Assembly: GCF_000712135.1 (NCBI RefSeq)
Contig: NZ_JOOE01000005.1
Span: 1-64,000, forward strand
Reading direction: 5' to 3'
DNA: 64,000 nt
Source of the DNA: Sphingomonas sp. UNC305MFCol5.2
GTDB lineage: Bacteria > Pseudomonadota > Alphaproteobacteria > Sphingomonadales > Sphingomonadaceae
Translations under genes and position numbers: made by a program
Notes under the pieces: model-generated
Databases searched by the model: none
What the model saw: only the letters and a program-made list of their open reading frames with translations
What the model was told of the DNA's origin: nothing
Part shown: positions 36,875 through 43,691 of the stretch, in pieces
How the letters are laid out: the number at the start of each line of letters is the position of its first letter
How positions within the stretch are numbered: position 1 is the first letter of the stretch

Positions 36875-36938
36875 GACGGAACCCGCCACGCTTTCGCGCG
36901 TGCTAGCGCCGTCCATTCCCGATCCTGAGAGGTTCTCG

Positions 36939-37793
36939 ATGCACAGGCCGTTGATGCTGCTCGCCGCTCCCTTGTCGTTGTCGGCGGGCGGGGCGGCGCA
37001 TGCCGCCGACCAGAAGGCAGTGGTGGTCTCTGCCGGCAGCGAACAGGCGATCAAGCTCGGCAAGACGGTGATCTCACGCCCGTTCGGCGCCGAGCTAGTC
37101 GATCACCTGTCCGTAGTCGGCAGCTACACGGTGCAAGGCTCCCGGCTGCATCTGATCCGCGGCAAGGCCGGTGCGGAATGCCCCGCGCGCTATGCAGTGA
37201 TCGTGACGCGTGCCGGCCAGGAGCCGCTGGTCACCGAGGCGTTCGGCACATGCAGCACGGCCGCGCGCGCCCAGTTGCGGCGTGGCGTGTTCACCGTCGC
37301 CATGCCTGCTACTGCGGCCGGCGGTCCGCTCGTCCAGTTTCGTTATGCCAACGGCCGCATGCATCGTCCCGTCGCGGCGCTCACTCAGGGGGCGGGCAAG
37401 ATCGGCCGTGCAGCCCCGGCAGCGACTTCCGCGTGCCGATCGGCCAATTCGATCGACGCGGCGAACCAGGCGGCTGCGCTCGACGCCTTCGAGCGCGACT
37501 GGCCCAAGGCGTATCGCCGCACGGGCTCGCTCAAGAAAGTCACTATCGGCCAAAGCGAGATGCGGCGGCTGACCATTGATCTCGCCTGCATGGCGAGCTG
37601 GCCGGCCGGCGAGCGCCGCGTGCCCGAGCTGGCGACGCCGCTGTTCCGCAGCAAGCAGCATCGCGACGCAGCCTTCGCCGCGCTCGAATCGATCCAGCAC
37701 GATGCCGATACCGACGCCAACCTCAAGGCCGTCGCGCGCAGCTTCTCCGCGGAGATGCGCTACCGCGTCGCGCTCGATCCGCCGCTGCTCTAA
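36939..37793 (+). CDS. Hypothetical exported protein (284 aa)
   Basis: ATG 36939 with GAGAGG upstream gives a signal peptide (MLLAAPLSLSAGGAAHAAD). The mature part has beta-rich sequence (VSAGSEQAIKLGKTVISRPF, GSYTVQGSRLHLIRGKAGAECPARYAVIV) and four cysteines that could form disulphides, then a helical C-terminal region. No family recognised. It sits among T3SS-associated genes but has a Sec signal and no palindrome immediately upstream, so it is probably a periplasmic accessory rather than a substrate. Confidence 0.7.
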   Translation: MHRPLMLLAAPLSLSAGGAAHAADQKAVVVSAGSEQAIKLGKTVISRPFGAELVDHLSVVGSYTVQGSRLHLIRGKAGAECPARYAVIVTRAGQEPLVTEAFGTCSTAARAQLRRGVFTVAMPATAAGGPLVQFRYANGRMHRPVAALTQGAGKIGRAAPAATSACRSANSIDAANQAAALDAFERDWPKAYRRTGSLKKVTIGQSEMRRLTIDLACMASWPAGERRVPELATPLFRSKQHRDAAFAALESIQHDADTDANLKAVARSFSAEMRYRVALDPPLL

Positions 37794-37808
37794 GCGTTCC
37801 GATTAGCG
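37791..37808 (+). promoter_or_regulatory. T3SS-regulon palindrome, site E (divergent copy)
   Basis: TAAGCG-TTC-CGATTAGCG, starting at the stop codon of the preceding gene and ending 60 bp before ATG 37869. It keeps the half-site spacing and the CGATTA right half, but has G for T in the left half and differs in the last positions, so it is the weakest of the five. Confidence 0.45.
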
Positions 37809-37868
37809 ACCCGCCTTTTCGGCTCGGCTATCAGGCTGCAGCACAATCGGTTTGGCGGAGTAAGGGCC

Positions 37869-39194
37869 ATGACGGGCGTCTCTTCGGTTCAACAGAGTCA
37901 GACGAATTCCTCCAGCGGCGGCGGTGACGGCAGCTATTTCGTCAAGACCGGCGATACCTTGAGCGCGATCGCGCGCGACAAGGGCGTTTCGCTGAATGCG
38001 CTGATCCAGGCCAATCCGCAGATCCTCCACCCCGACCTGATCCGCCCCGGCCAGCATCTCAACATCCCGACGGGCGGCGGGGCGGCCGAGACCCCGCGCG
38101 AGTACAGGATCCAGCCAGGCGACACGCTCTCCGCCATCGCCGAGCGCTTCGGCACGACCTGGCAGGCGCTGGCGCAGGTCAACAACATCGCCAATCCGAA
38201 CCTGATCTTCCCAGACCGGATGCTGACCATTCCGAACGGCACCGGGGGCACCGGCGGAGTCGAGGGCGGATCCCCGGTCGGCGGCACCCCCGGCAGCGGA
38301 TCGAGTGATGTCGCGGCGATCGCCGAGAAATATCTCGGCCAGAACGCCTCGTCGCTCAAGGTCAACCGCAACGACAATCTGCCGATGAACGCCGGCGTGC
38401 CCTCGAACGTGTGCTGCGCCAACTTCGTCTCGGCGGTGCTGACCGAGGCGGGCAAATTGCCGGCCAATCTCCACACCGATTCGGTCGCCCAGCTCAACGC
38501 CACCTTGCGCAGTCGCGGCTGGACCCCGGTCCCCGCTTCCGAGGCGAAGCCCGGCGACGTGGTGATCATCCAGGGCGGCGGCGTCTCGCACACCGAGATC
38601 GTCTCGGGCCCCGGCCAGATGATCGGATCGAACAACGTCAATGCCGACGGCAGCCAGAAGATCTCGCACAACAATCTCAGCTGGGCGCTGAGCCATGGCG
38701 GCGTGATCCTGCGCGCGCCCGGCGGCAGTGGCGAGACGACGGGCACACAGAGCAGCGGCTCGGTCGTCCCCACCGGCCAGGGCGGGCAGCAGGCGCGGAT
38801 CGACCAGGCGATCAGCTATTTCCAGAGCCAGGGCTGGAGCCGGGCACAGGCGATCGGCATCGTCGCCAACCTCGATGCCGAGAGCAACATGAATCCGGGC
38901 ATCGACCAGATCGGCGGCGGCCCCGGCTATGGCCTCGCGCAATGGGAAGGTCCGCGCCAGCGCGACTTTGCCGCCTGGGCCGGTCATAACATCCGCGGCT
39001 CCTCGTTCGCCGAGCAACTCCGCTTCGTCCAGTACGAGCTGACCCACAGCGAGGCCGGCGCCGGCCGTGCGCTGCGCGGCGCCACCGATGCGCGCTCGGC
39101 CGCGGAGATCGTCACGCGGCTCTACGAGCGCCCCGCCGATACCGCCGGCGAAGCAGTCCGTCGCGGCAATCATGCCGCCGCGATGGCACGCTGA
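37869..39194 (+). CDS. LysM - NlpC/CHAP-like - tail-lysozyme peptidoglycan hydrolase, candidate T3SS-linked protein
   Basis: 441 residues without signal peptide, N-terminus MTGVSSVQQSQTNSSSGGG typical of T3SS substrates. Two LysM domains (about 22-67 and 78-122, each with GDTLSAIA) bind peptidoglycan. A Gly-rich linker leads to a cysteine-peptidase-like domain (145-285) with NVCCANFVSAVL (Cys182/183) and SHTEIV (His241). The C-terminal part (307-440) is a phage tail-type lysozyme domain: QAIGIVANLDAESNMNPGI (Glu338 as likely acid) and GYGLAQWEGPRQRDF. So it has two wall-cutting activities with binding modules, but no classical export route. Weak palindrome E stands before it. It may be injected, or clear wall for the apparatus. 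Confidence 0.82.
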   Translation: MTGVSSVQQSQTNSSSGGGDGSYFVKTGDTLSAIARDKGVSLNALIQANPQILHPDLIRPGQHLNIPTGGGAAETPREYRIQPGDTLSAIAERFGTTWQALAQVNNIANPNLIFPDRMLTIPNGTGGTGGVEGGSPVGGTPGSGSSDVAAIAEKYLGQNASSLKVNRNDNLPMNAGVPSNVCCANFVSAVLTEAGKLPANLHTDSVAQLNATLRSRGWTPVPASEAKPGDVVIIQGGGVSHTEIVSGPGQMIGSNNVNADGSQKISHNNLSWALSHGGVILRAPGGSGETTGTQSSGSVVPTGQGGQQARIDQAISYFQSQGWSRAQAIGIVANLDAESNMNPGIDQIGGGPGYGLAQWEGPRQRDFAAWAGHNIRGSSFAEQLRFVQYELTHSEAGAGRALRGATDARSAAEIVTRLYERPADTAGEAVRRGNHAAAMAR

Positions 39195-39231
39195 CCGGGA
39201 ACGGTTGGCGCTGCCCCGCGTTCGACGGGCC

Positions 39232-39588
39232 ATGCGAATCATGCTCCCGATCGCGCTCGCCGCCGTGACCCTCCTCCCCGGCTCGGTGGGTGCGCAGGGC
39301 GCGTCCTCACGCGAGACCGTACGCTGCTCGTTCAACGACGGCCCCGAGCGCGCCTGCGTCTTCACCGACCAGGCCAGCCGAAACGGCTTCCACCGCATGA
39401 CTTTCACCGGCCCCGGAATCCGCGTGACATTCGTCGGCCGCTCGAACAGCGGTTGGTGGTCCGGCCAGCTCGACGGCAAGCCGGCAATGGGATTCGAGCG
39501 CAACCGCGGCAACACCGTGTTCAGCACCACCGATCTCGGCACGCGCTTCGCCTGGTGGTACCCGCGGAACGCCCATGGCAGCTATTGA
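39232..39588 (+). CDS. Small exported hypothetical protein
   Basis: 118 residues from ATG 39232, signal peptide MRIMLPIALAAVTLLPGSVGAQG. The mature domain is beta-rich with two cysteines (VRCSFNDGPERACVFTDQ) and aromatic residues (GWWSGQLDG, FAWWYPRN). 37 bp after the peptidoglycan hydrolase gene on the same strand. Possibly an inhibitor or wall-associated partner of it, but this rests on position only. Confidence 0.65.
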   Translation: MRIMLPIALAAVTLLPGSVGAQGASSRETVRCSFNDGPERACVFTDQASRNGFHRMTFTGPGIRVTFVGRSNSGWWSGQLDGKPAMGFERNRGNTVFSTTDLGTRFAWWYPRNAHGSY

Positions 39589-39591
39589 GGC

Positions 39592-40023
39592 TCAGCCGCC
39601 GGTGAATAGCCGCGCGGGCGCGCCATAGCGTTTCGGCCAGTCTTCCCACGCGACGTCGCTCGGCCCGATCGCCTTGGCCACGATTTGCCAGCCGTGCGTA
39701 TCGTGGCGCAGCAACGCGGCATAGGTGCGCGAGACCATGCCCTGTTGCGCGGCATCGGCCAGCGGCGTTCCCTGATAGTCGAAGGGCTTGCCGTCGGAAT
39801 CCTGCATCGTCGCCAGCAGAAAGGCCCAATCCCCGTCGCGGTGGAGTTGATCGACGCGGAATTTGGGTGCCTTGCCAAGCTCCGCCTGGACAGGCGCACG
39901 CGCCGCTTCGAGCAGCGCCGCGCGCGTATCTTGGTCGGTCATCATATGGGGCCCCGCAACTCCGATCGCCGTCGCGATGAGGATAGACTGCAACATGCTG
40001 GTCACTCGTATTGCCACGCTCAA
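39592..40023 (-). CDS. Hypothetical exported protein (143 aa)
   Basis: The N-terminus MLQSILIATAIGVAGPHM (from an internal ATG at residue 10, or MSVAIRVTS before it) looks like a signal peptide. The domain contains RVDQLHRDGDWAFLLATMQDSDGKPFDYQGTP and YAALLRHDTHGWQIVAKAIGPSDVAWEDWPKRYGAP, an alpha/beta pattern reminiscent of small NTF2-like or ketosteroid-isomerase-like folds, not verified. Divergent from the 510-residue protein gene and sharing the region with palindrome D (37 bp away). Function unknown. Confidence 0.65.
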   Translation of the reverse strand: MSVAIRVTSMLQSILIATAIGVAGPHMMTDQDTRAALLEAARAPVQAELGKAPKFRVDQLHRDGDWAFLLATMQDSDGKPFDYQGTPLADAAQQGMVSRTYAALLRHDTHGWQIVAKAIGPSDVAWEDWPKRYGAPARLFTGG

Positions 40024-40059
40024 AACGGAGGCGGAACAGTGCGGTTCCGGATCGCCTCA

Positions 40060-40077
40060 TAGTCGCTTCGAGTATGG
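40060..40077 (+). promoter_or_regulatory. T3SS-regulon palindrome, site D
   Basis: TAGTCG-CTT-CGAGTATGG, 52 bp before ATG 40130. As at site A it lies between divergent genes, about 37 bp from the minus-strand start at 40023. Confidence 0.65.
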
Positions 40078-40129
40078 CGCCGCGTCGCGCGGAACCTATC
40101 CTCCCCCGCAAGTTCGAGGAGTATTGGCC

Positions 40130-41662
40130 ATGCTTATTGCAGATTCAGGCGGCGGCGGTTCGGTCACCAATACGGCGCCACCGGCGTGCGTGGTCAGCGA
40201 CTCCAAGGTCAAGGGCGCTGTCGAGCAGACCGTCGCCGCGACTCAATTCGGCCAGCAGACCGACGGCGCGCAGGCGGCCTATCAGATCCAGCAGACGCTC
40301 GCGCGCAGCGACCTGACGCAGGATCAGAAGGACGAATATCTCGCCGCGATCGTGCAGATGGCCGGCGGGCAATCGACCTTTTGCGGCTCGGTCGACGAGC
40401 GCGCGGCGGACAAGTTGCTCCACGGGCTGAACGACATCGGCACTGCCTGGACCGACCCCGCCACCCCCGAGCTTCGGGACCAGGTGACGGAAGGCATCGC
40501 TCGCGGTGTCGCCGACGGCCGGCTCGACGCCGACGATCTCTACGGGATCGTATCGGAACCCGGCAGCGCCGGCACGCGCCAGTTGCTCACCGACGTGCGC
40601 GACGGCACCGCGCTCGCCTCGGTCGCCAATCGGCTGGTCGACGATGCGCGGGCGCAGGGCTACGACATCAACGATCGCCAGACGGGGCCCCAGACGCTCA
40701 CCGCCGCCGCCGACATCGCCAACATGGCGGCCGCCGGAGGCAATCGCTCCGCCGCCAACGCGGTGCTCGCCGAGATCACCCGCGTCGAGGCGAAGGGCCC
40801 CGTCGCCGGCGGGGACATGACGCTCACCCAGGCAATGATGGCCACGACCGTGGGTGGCGGCCAATGGAACAACCTCTATGCGCGCGACGGCTTCCACGCG
40901 CTCTCCGGCCTGCTCAACTCCACTACGCAGAACACCGCGAACCAGCCTGCGCAGGACAAATTGTTCGCCGATCTCGTGCGCTCCGGCGGCGAAGGCTATG
41001 TCGGCGGGCTCGACGAGGGCGGCGATCGCAAGCCCGCGCTCGACCAGCTGGGCATGTATTTCGATCGCAATGTCGCCCGTCTTGCCGAGACCGATTGGCG
41101 GATGGACAATACCGGCGACCTTCACCACGGGCTGACGCAGGATTTCATGCGCAACGTCATGCTCGATCCCGATTACGGGCGCGCCGAACAATCGCAGGAG
41201 GCGCTCAGCAACGAGATGACTCGCCTCGCTGTGCAGATCGGCGACAAGAACCTGTCGCCCGACAAGCGCGAAGTCGCCGCCAGCACGCTCGGCGCGATCA
41301 TGGGTTCGCTCGAGCAGGCCGGTGCCGACTATATCGCCAATGCCGAGGGCAAGGCCGAGGCGAAGGTCGCCTTTGTCCGCCAGTTCACCGACGTGGTCAC
41401 CGACAAACTGATCGGCAAGCTGGGGGAGAAGCTCCCCGCAGGCGGAATCCAGGATGGCGCGACCGCGGCGGGCGGCAACTTCGTCGATCAGCTGTGGCAG
41501 AAGCTGGTCGATCACGAGCGCCAGGCGGCCGAGGGCCATGTCGACGAAACGACGGGCGGCGTGCTCGATCTCGCCCAGGCGATCCGCACCACCATGGCGA
41601 CCGGAGACGCGAACCTGCTCAACGCCTTCGATCTCCGCGTAGAGCTGTACCACGACGCGTGA
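40130..41662 (+). CDS. Large helical protein, candidate T3SS effector or translocator
   Basis: 510 residues from ATG 40130 (CGAGGAG upstream). The N-terminus MLIADSGGGGSVTNTAPPA is Gly/Ser/Thr-rich without Sec signal. The body is Ala/Asp/Gln-rich and mostly helical with no long hydrophobic segment, so a membrane translocator is unlikely. Recurrent acidic loops such as DGRLDADDLYGIV look EF-hand-like but lack the full spacing. The C-terminal 150 residues are strongly helical (EKLPAGGIQDGATAAGGNFVDQLWQKLVDHERQAAEGH). Palindrome D precedes it. I recognise no family; the context makes it one of the main substrate candidates. Confidence 0.7.
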   Translation: MLIADSGGGGSVTNTAPPACVVSDSKVKGAVEQTVAATQFGQQTDGAQAAYQIQQTLARSDLTQDQKDEYLAAIVQMAGGQSTFCGSVDERAADKLLHGLNDIGTAWTDPATPELRDQVTEGIARGVADGRLDADDLYGIVSEPGSAGTRQLLTDVRDGTALASVANRLVDDARAQGYDINDRQTGPQTLTAAADIANMAAAGGNRSAANAVLAEITRVEAKGPVAGGDMTLTQAMMATTVGGGQWNNLYARDGFHALSGLLNSTTQNTANQPAQDKLFADLVRSGGEGYVGGLDEGGDRKPALDQLGMYFDRNVARLAETDWRMDNTGDLHHGLTQDFMRNVMLDPDYGRAEQSQEALSNEMTRLAVQIGDKNLSPDKREVAASTLGAIMGSLEQAGADYIANAEGKAEAKVAFVRQFTDVVTDKLIGKLGEKLPAGGIQDGATAAGGNFVDQLWQKLVDHERQAAEGHVDETTGGVLDLAQAIRTTMATGDANLLNAFDLRVELYHDA

Positions 41663-41883
41663 TCCGCACTGATGAGCAATGGCGTGGCTGGAGCGCGCGG
41701 CCCCCGTGGAACGCGGAGTCAATCGACATCCAACCGCAAGGTTGGCAAATGCGCCGGGCGCGGGCGGATCCGACCCTTTGGTTGGATCTGAAAATGGCGG
41801 ATTTGCGCGGTTTCCGGGTGTTGGCGGCGATAATGCCGATTGACGAAGTTGACGCATCCCTACGCGCGCGAGTCAACGCGTAA
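41659..41883 (+). CDS. Small ORF overlapping the 510-aa gene by GTGA
   Basis: 74 residues from GTG 41659, whose last two bases belong to the stop codon of the preceding gene, as in many real gene pairs here. The product is Arg/Trp-rich (DEQWRGWSARPPWNAESIDIQPQGWQMRRARADPTLW) and not acidic, so it is not a typical T3SS chaperone. The third-position GC bias is weaker than in the neighbours. Could be a partner or a chance ORF. Confidence 0.35.
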   Translation: MIRTDEQWRGWSARPPWNAESIDIQPQGWQMRRARADPTLWLDLKMADLRGFRVLAAIMPIDEVDASLRARVNA

Positions 41884-42026
41884 ACCGAGTAGGACGGCGC
41901 GACGCGGGCGTTCTGCGGAGCATTCATGGATCGAACCAAAGCAGAACAAATCCTACATTGCCAGCGGCGTTTCGAGGGCGTTGGGCGAGGGCGGCTAGTG
42001 GCGGTTAGCTGCCGTTGCCCATCCTC

Positions 42027-42053
42027 GTCACCCCGTGATCGACTCGGGGTGAC
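42027..42053. repeat. Short GTCACCCCG hairpin related to the dispersed repeat
   Basis: GTCACCCCG and CGGGGTGAC form a perfect 9-bp stem around a 9-nt loop. The ends are the same as those of the ~107-bp repeats at 8321, 8509 and 59849, so this may be a shortened relative. No gene is visible between 41884 and 42149. Confidence 0.6.
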
Positions 42054-42098
42054 GAAGAGAGATTCTCCTGGGCGCGCACACGCGCGCACCACACCGGG

Positions 42099-42122
42099 CC
42101 CCTCCCTGCAAGCAGGGAGGGG
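42099..42122. terminator. Bidirectional terminator-like hairpin
   Basis: CCCCTCCCTGC-AA-GCAGGGAGGGG, a perfect 11-bp stem with a 2-nt loop, between the convergent T3SS-side genes and the GFA-family gene. No clear T-tract on either side, so it could also be a dispersed palindrome. Confidence 0.45.
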
Positions 42123-42149
42123 AGTCAATTTGTTGAATGTCGATACGTC

Positions 42150-42554
42150 CTAGAGGTAGCTCGTCACCGCCGGCGGCTGCCACCATGCGTTGTTGCGCCC
42201 GTCCCCATATTTGATCGGTGCGGCCGCCAGTTCCTCGTCCGTCGCGTCATCCAGCGATCCCAATTGCACCGACACGAACGCGCCGCCGATCTCGGGCACG
42301 TTGCCCTGACTGAACGGCGCGCAGCCGCATTTGCTGCAGAAGCGGTGGCTGCCCTGCCCGGTGCCGAACGAATAATCGCTGAGCACCTCCTCGCCGCTCA
42401 ACAGGCGGAATGCGTCGGGCTTTAGCAGCACTCCCCAATTGCGCCTTTTGGTGCAGATCGAACAATTGCACCTGGTCGTCTCCGCCGCGAGATCGATCTC
42501 GGCCTCGAACCGCACCGCACCGCAATGGCAGCTGCCATGGTAAGTCTTCTGCAT
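42150..42554 (-). CDS. GFA-family zinc protein (glutathione-dependent formaldehyde-activating-like)
   Basis: 134 residues from ATG 42554; the frame continues upstream into the operator but without family support. The zinc ligands are in place: GSCHCGAVRF, CNCSICTKR and FCSKCGCAPF. Members of this family (Mss4-like fold) include Gfa and CENP-V-like proteins; many have no known substrate. Divergent from a WYL-domain regulator with an extended palindrome in between, suggesting regulation by that protein. Confidence 0.9.
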   Translation of the reverse strand: MQKTYHGSCHCGAVRFEAEIDLAAETTRCNCSICTKRRNWGVLLKPDAFRLLSGEEVLSDYSFGTGQGSHRFCSKCGCAPFSQGNVPEIGGAFVSVQLGSLDDATDEELAAAPIKYGDGRNNAWWQPPAVTSYL

Positions 42555-42588
42555 CGTTCGTCTCCCTTTGCTTTCGAAAGCTAGACTT

Positions 42589-42630
42589 ACTGCCATGCTG
42601 CTGCCAGCATGGTGTCAGCAGCATGGCAGT
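42589..42630. promoter_or_regulatory. Extended operator between GFA and WYL regulator genes
   Basis: ACTGCCATGCTGCTG (42589-42603) and CAGCAGCATGGCAGT (42616-42630) are perfect 15-bp inverted arms around a 12-nt centre. The centre contains a further CAGCATG, giving three CATGCTG/CAGCATG half-sites (42594, 42605, 42619). The right arm ends 11 bp before the regulator ATG, so binding there would give autoregulation, and the left arm is 34 bp from the GFA start. Confidence 0.8.
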
Positions 42631-42641
42631 AGGGTCTTTTT

Positions 42642-43334
42642 ATGCGCAAGGCCGACCGCCTCTTCCAGATCGTCCAGATCCTCCGCCGCACGACGCGCCC
42701 GGTGACCGCCGACGCGATCGCCGCCGAGCTCGAGACTTCGAAGCGATCGGTCTATCGCGACATAGCCGCATTGATCGGCCAGCGCGTGCCGATCCGCGGC
42801 GAGGCGGGGATCGGCTATGTCCTCGATGGCGGCTTCGACTTGCCACCCTTGATGCTGACTGCGGACGAGATCGATGCGGTAGCCCTGGGCGCGCAATGGG
42901 TCGCCGGACATGCCGATCCGGCGCTGGCGCGGGCGGCGCGCGACGTGCTCGCCAAGGTCGCGGCGGTGTTGCCCGACGATATGCGCGCCATTCTCGAAGA
43001 TCCCTCGGCGCGAACGCCGCCTTCCTGGGACACGGTGGAGGATCCGGTCGACGCCGCCGAACTGCGCGGCGCCATCCGAGCCGCGCGCAAGATCGCCCTT
43101 AGCTATACGGATCTCTCGGGCAAGCGCACCGAACGAACGGTCTGGCCGCTGGTGATCGGCTATCTCGACGCGGTCCGGGTGCTGATCGCGTGGTGCGAAT
43201 TACGCAACGATTTCCGTAGCTTCCGGCTTGATCGCATCGCTGCGGTCACGATCCTCGACGATCGCATACCGATGGATCCGGGAGTGTTGCGCAGGCGATG
43301 GCACGCGACCCTGGGCCTCCCCCGAACAAACTGA
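42642..43334 (+). CDS. YafY/DeoR-type transcriptional regulator with WYL domain
   Basis: 230 residues. N-terminal HTH_11 (RLFQIVQILRRTTRPVTADAIAAELETSKRSVYRDIAALI), then a winged part (GEAGIGYVLDGG) and a C-terminal WYL domain (residues about 140-205: IRAARKIALSYTDLSGKRTERTVWPLVIGYLDAVRVLIAWCELRNDFRSFRLDRI). WYL proteins sense a ligand, often a nucleotide or nucleic acid. It probably binds the palindrome directly upstream and controls itself and the divergent GFA-family gene. Confidence 0.92.
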   Translation: MRKADRLFQIVQILRRTTRPVTADAIAAELETSKRSVYRDIAALIGQRVPIRGEAGIGYVLDGGFDLPPLMLTADEIDAVALGAQWVAGHADPALARAARDVLAKVAAVLPDDMRAILEDPSARTPPSWDTVEDPVDAAELRGAIRAARKIALSYTDLSGKRTERTVWPLVIGYLDAVRVLIAWCELRNDFRSFRLDRIAAVTILDDRIPMDPGVLRRRWHATLGLPRTN

Positions 43335-43386
43335 TCTTCCGTCGATGCGATTCGGGCGGCAACCATGCGATATCGGCTCGGTCTTC

Positions 43387-43406
43387 AATTGATACCGGTA
43401 TCAATT
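43387..43406. promoter_or_regulatory. 20-bp perfect palindrome upstream of the TonB receptor gene
   Basis: AATTGATACCGGTATCAATT, perfectly symmetric, with the central CCGG typical of LacI-family operators. It lies in an AT-rich stretch 285 bp before the TonB-dependent receptor start and 52 bp after the WYL regulator stop. A second small dyad, CACAA-CAC-TTGTG, follows about 35 bp later. Likely sugar-dependent control of the utilisation locus; the regulator gene is not in this window. Confidence 0.7.
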
Positions 43407-43691
43407 TTACCATCTCATTGATTTTCAATTGATTTAATCACAACACTTGTGGTTGCCGGAGCAGGGTGTTGGCGTTACCATTATGCCACCGGTGTCTATA
43501 GCGACATCGGAAGAGACGGCCGCAAAGGCCGCGCGAAAATGAGGAGAGGCAAAATGCCGCCGGGTCATGCAGCGACGAGCGATCGTCCGCGTCTCTCCGG
43601 CATTGCGGCGAACGCCGCACGCTCCCTCCTCGACGACAATAGCTGACGGGGACGACCGCAGGGGATTGCGGCGTCCGCCAACGGGAGGGGA
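43407..43691 (+). other. Leader region of the polysaccharide utilisation locus
   Basis: 285 bp of probable promoter and 5' leader. A short frame 43539-43646 (35 codons, starting MRRGKMPPGHAATSDRPR) has GAGGAGAGG before its second ATG and could be a leader peptide, but composition gives little support. GC-rich dyads (CGGCCGCAAAGGCCG near 43518) could fold in the mRNA. A strong GGGAGGGG ribosome-binding site stands just before the receptor ATG. Confidence 0.4.

Noticed and set aside
43539..43646. 35-codon leader peptide gene before the TonB receptor
   Set aside because: It has a ribosome-binding-like sequence but no supporting composition or attenuator structure; mentioned only as a possibility in the leader region.
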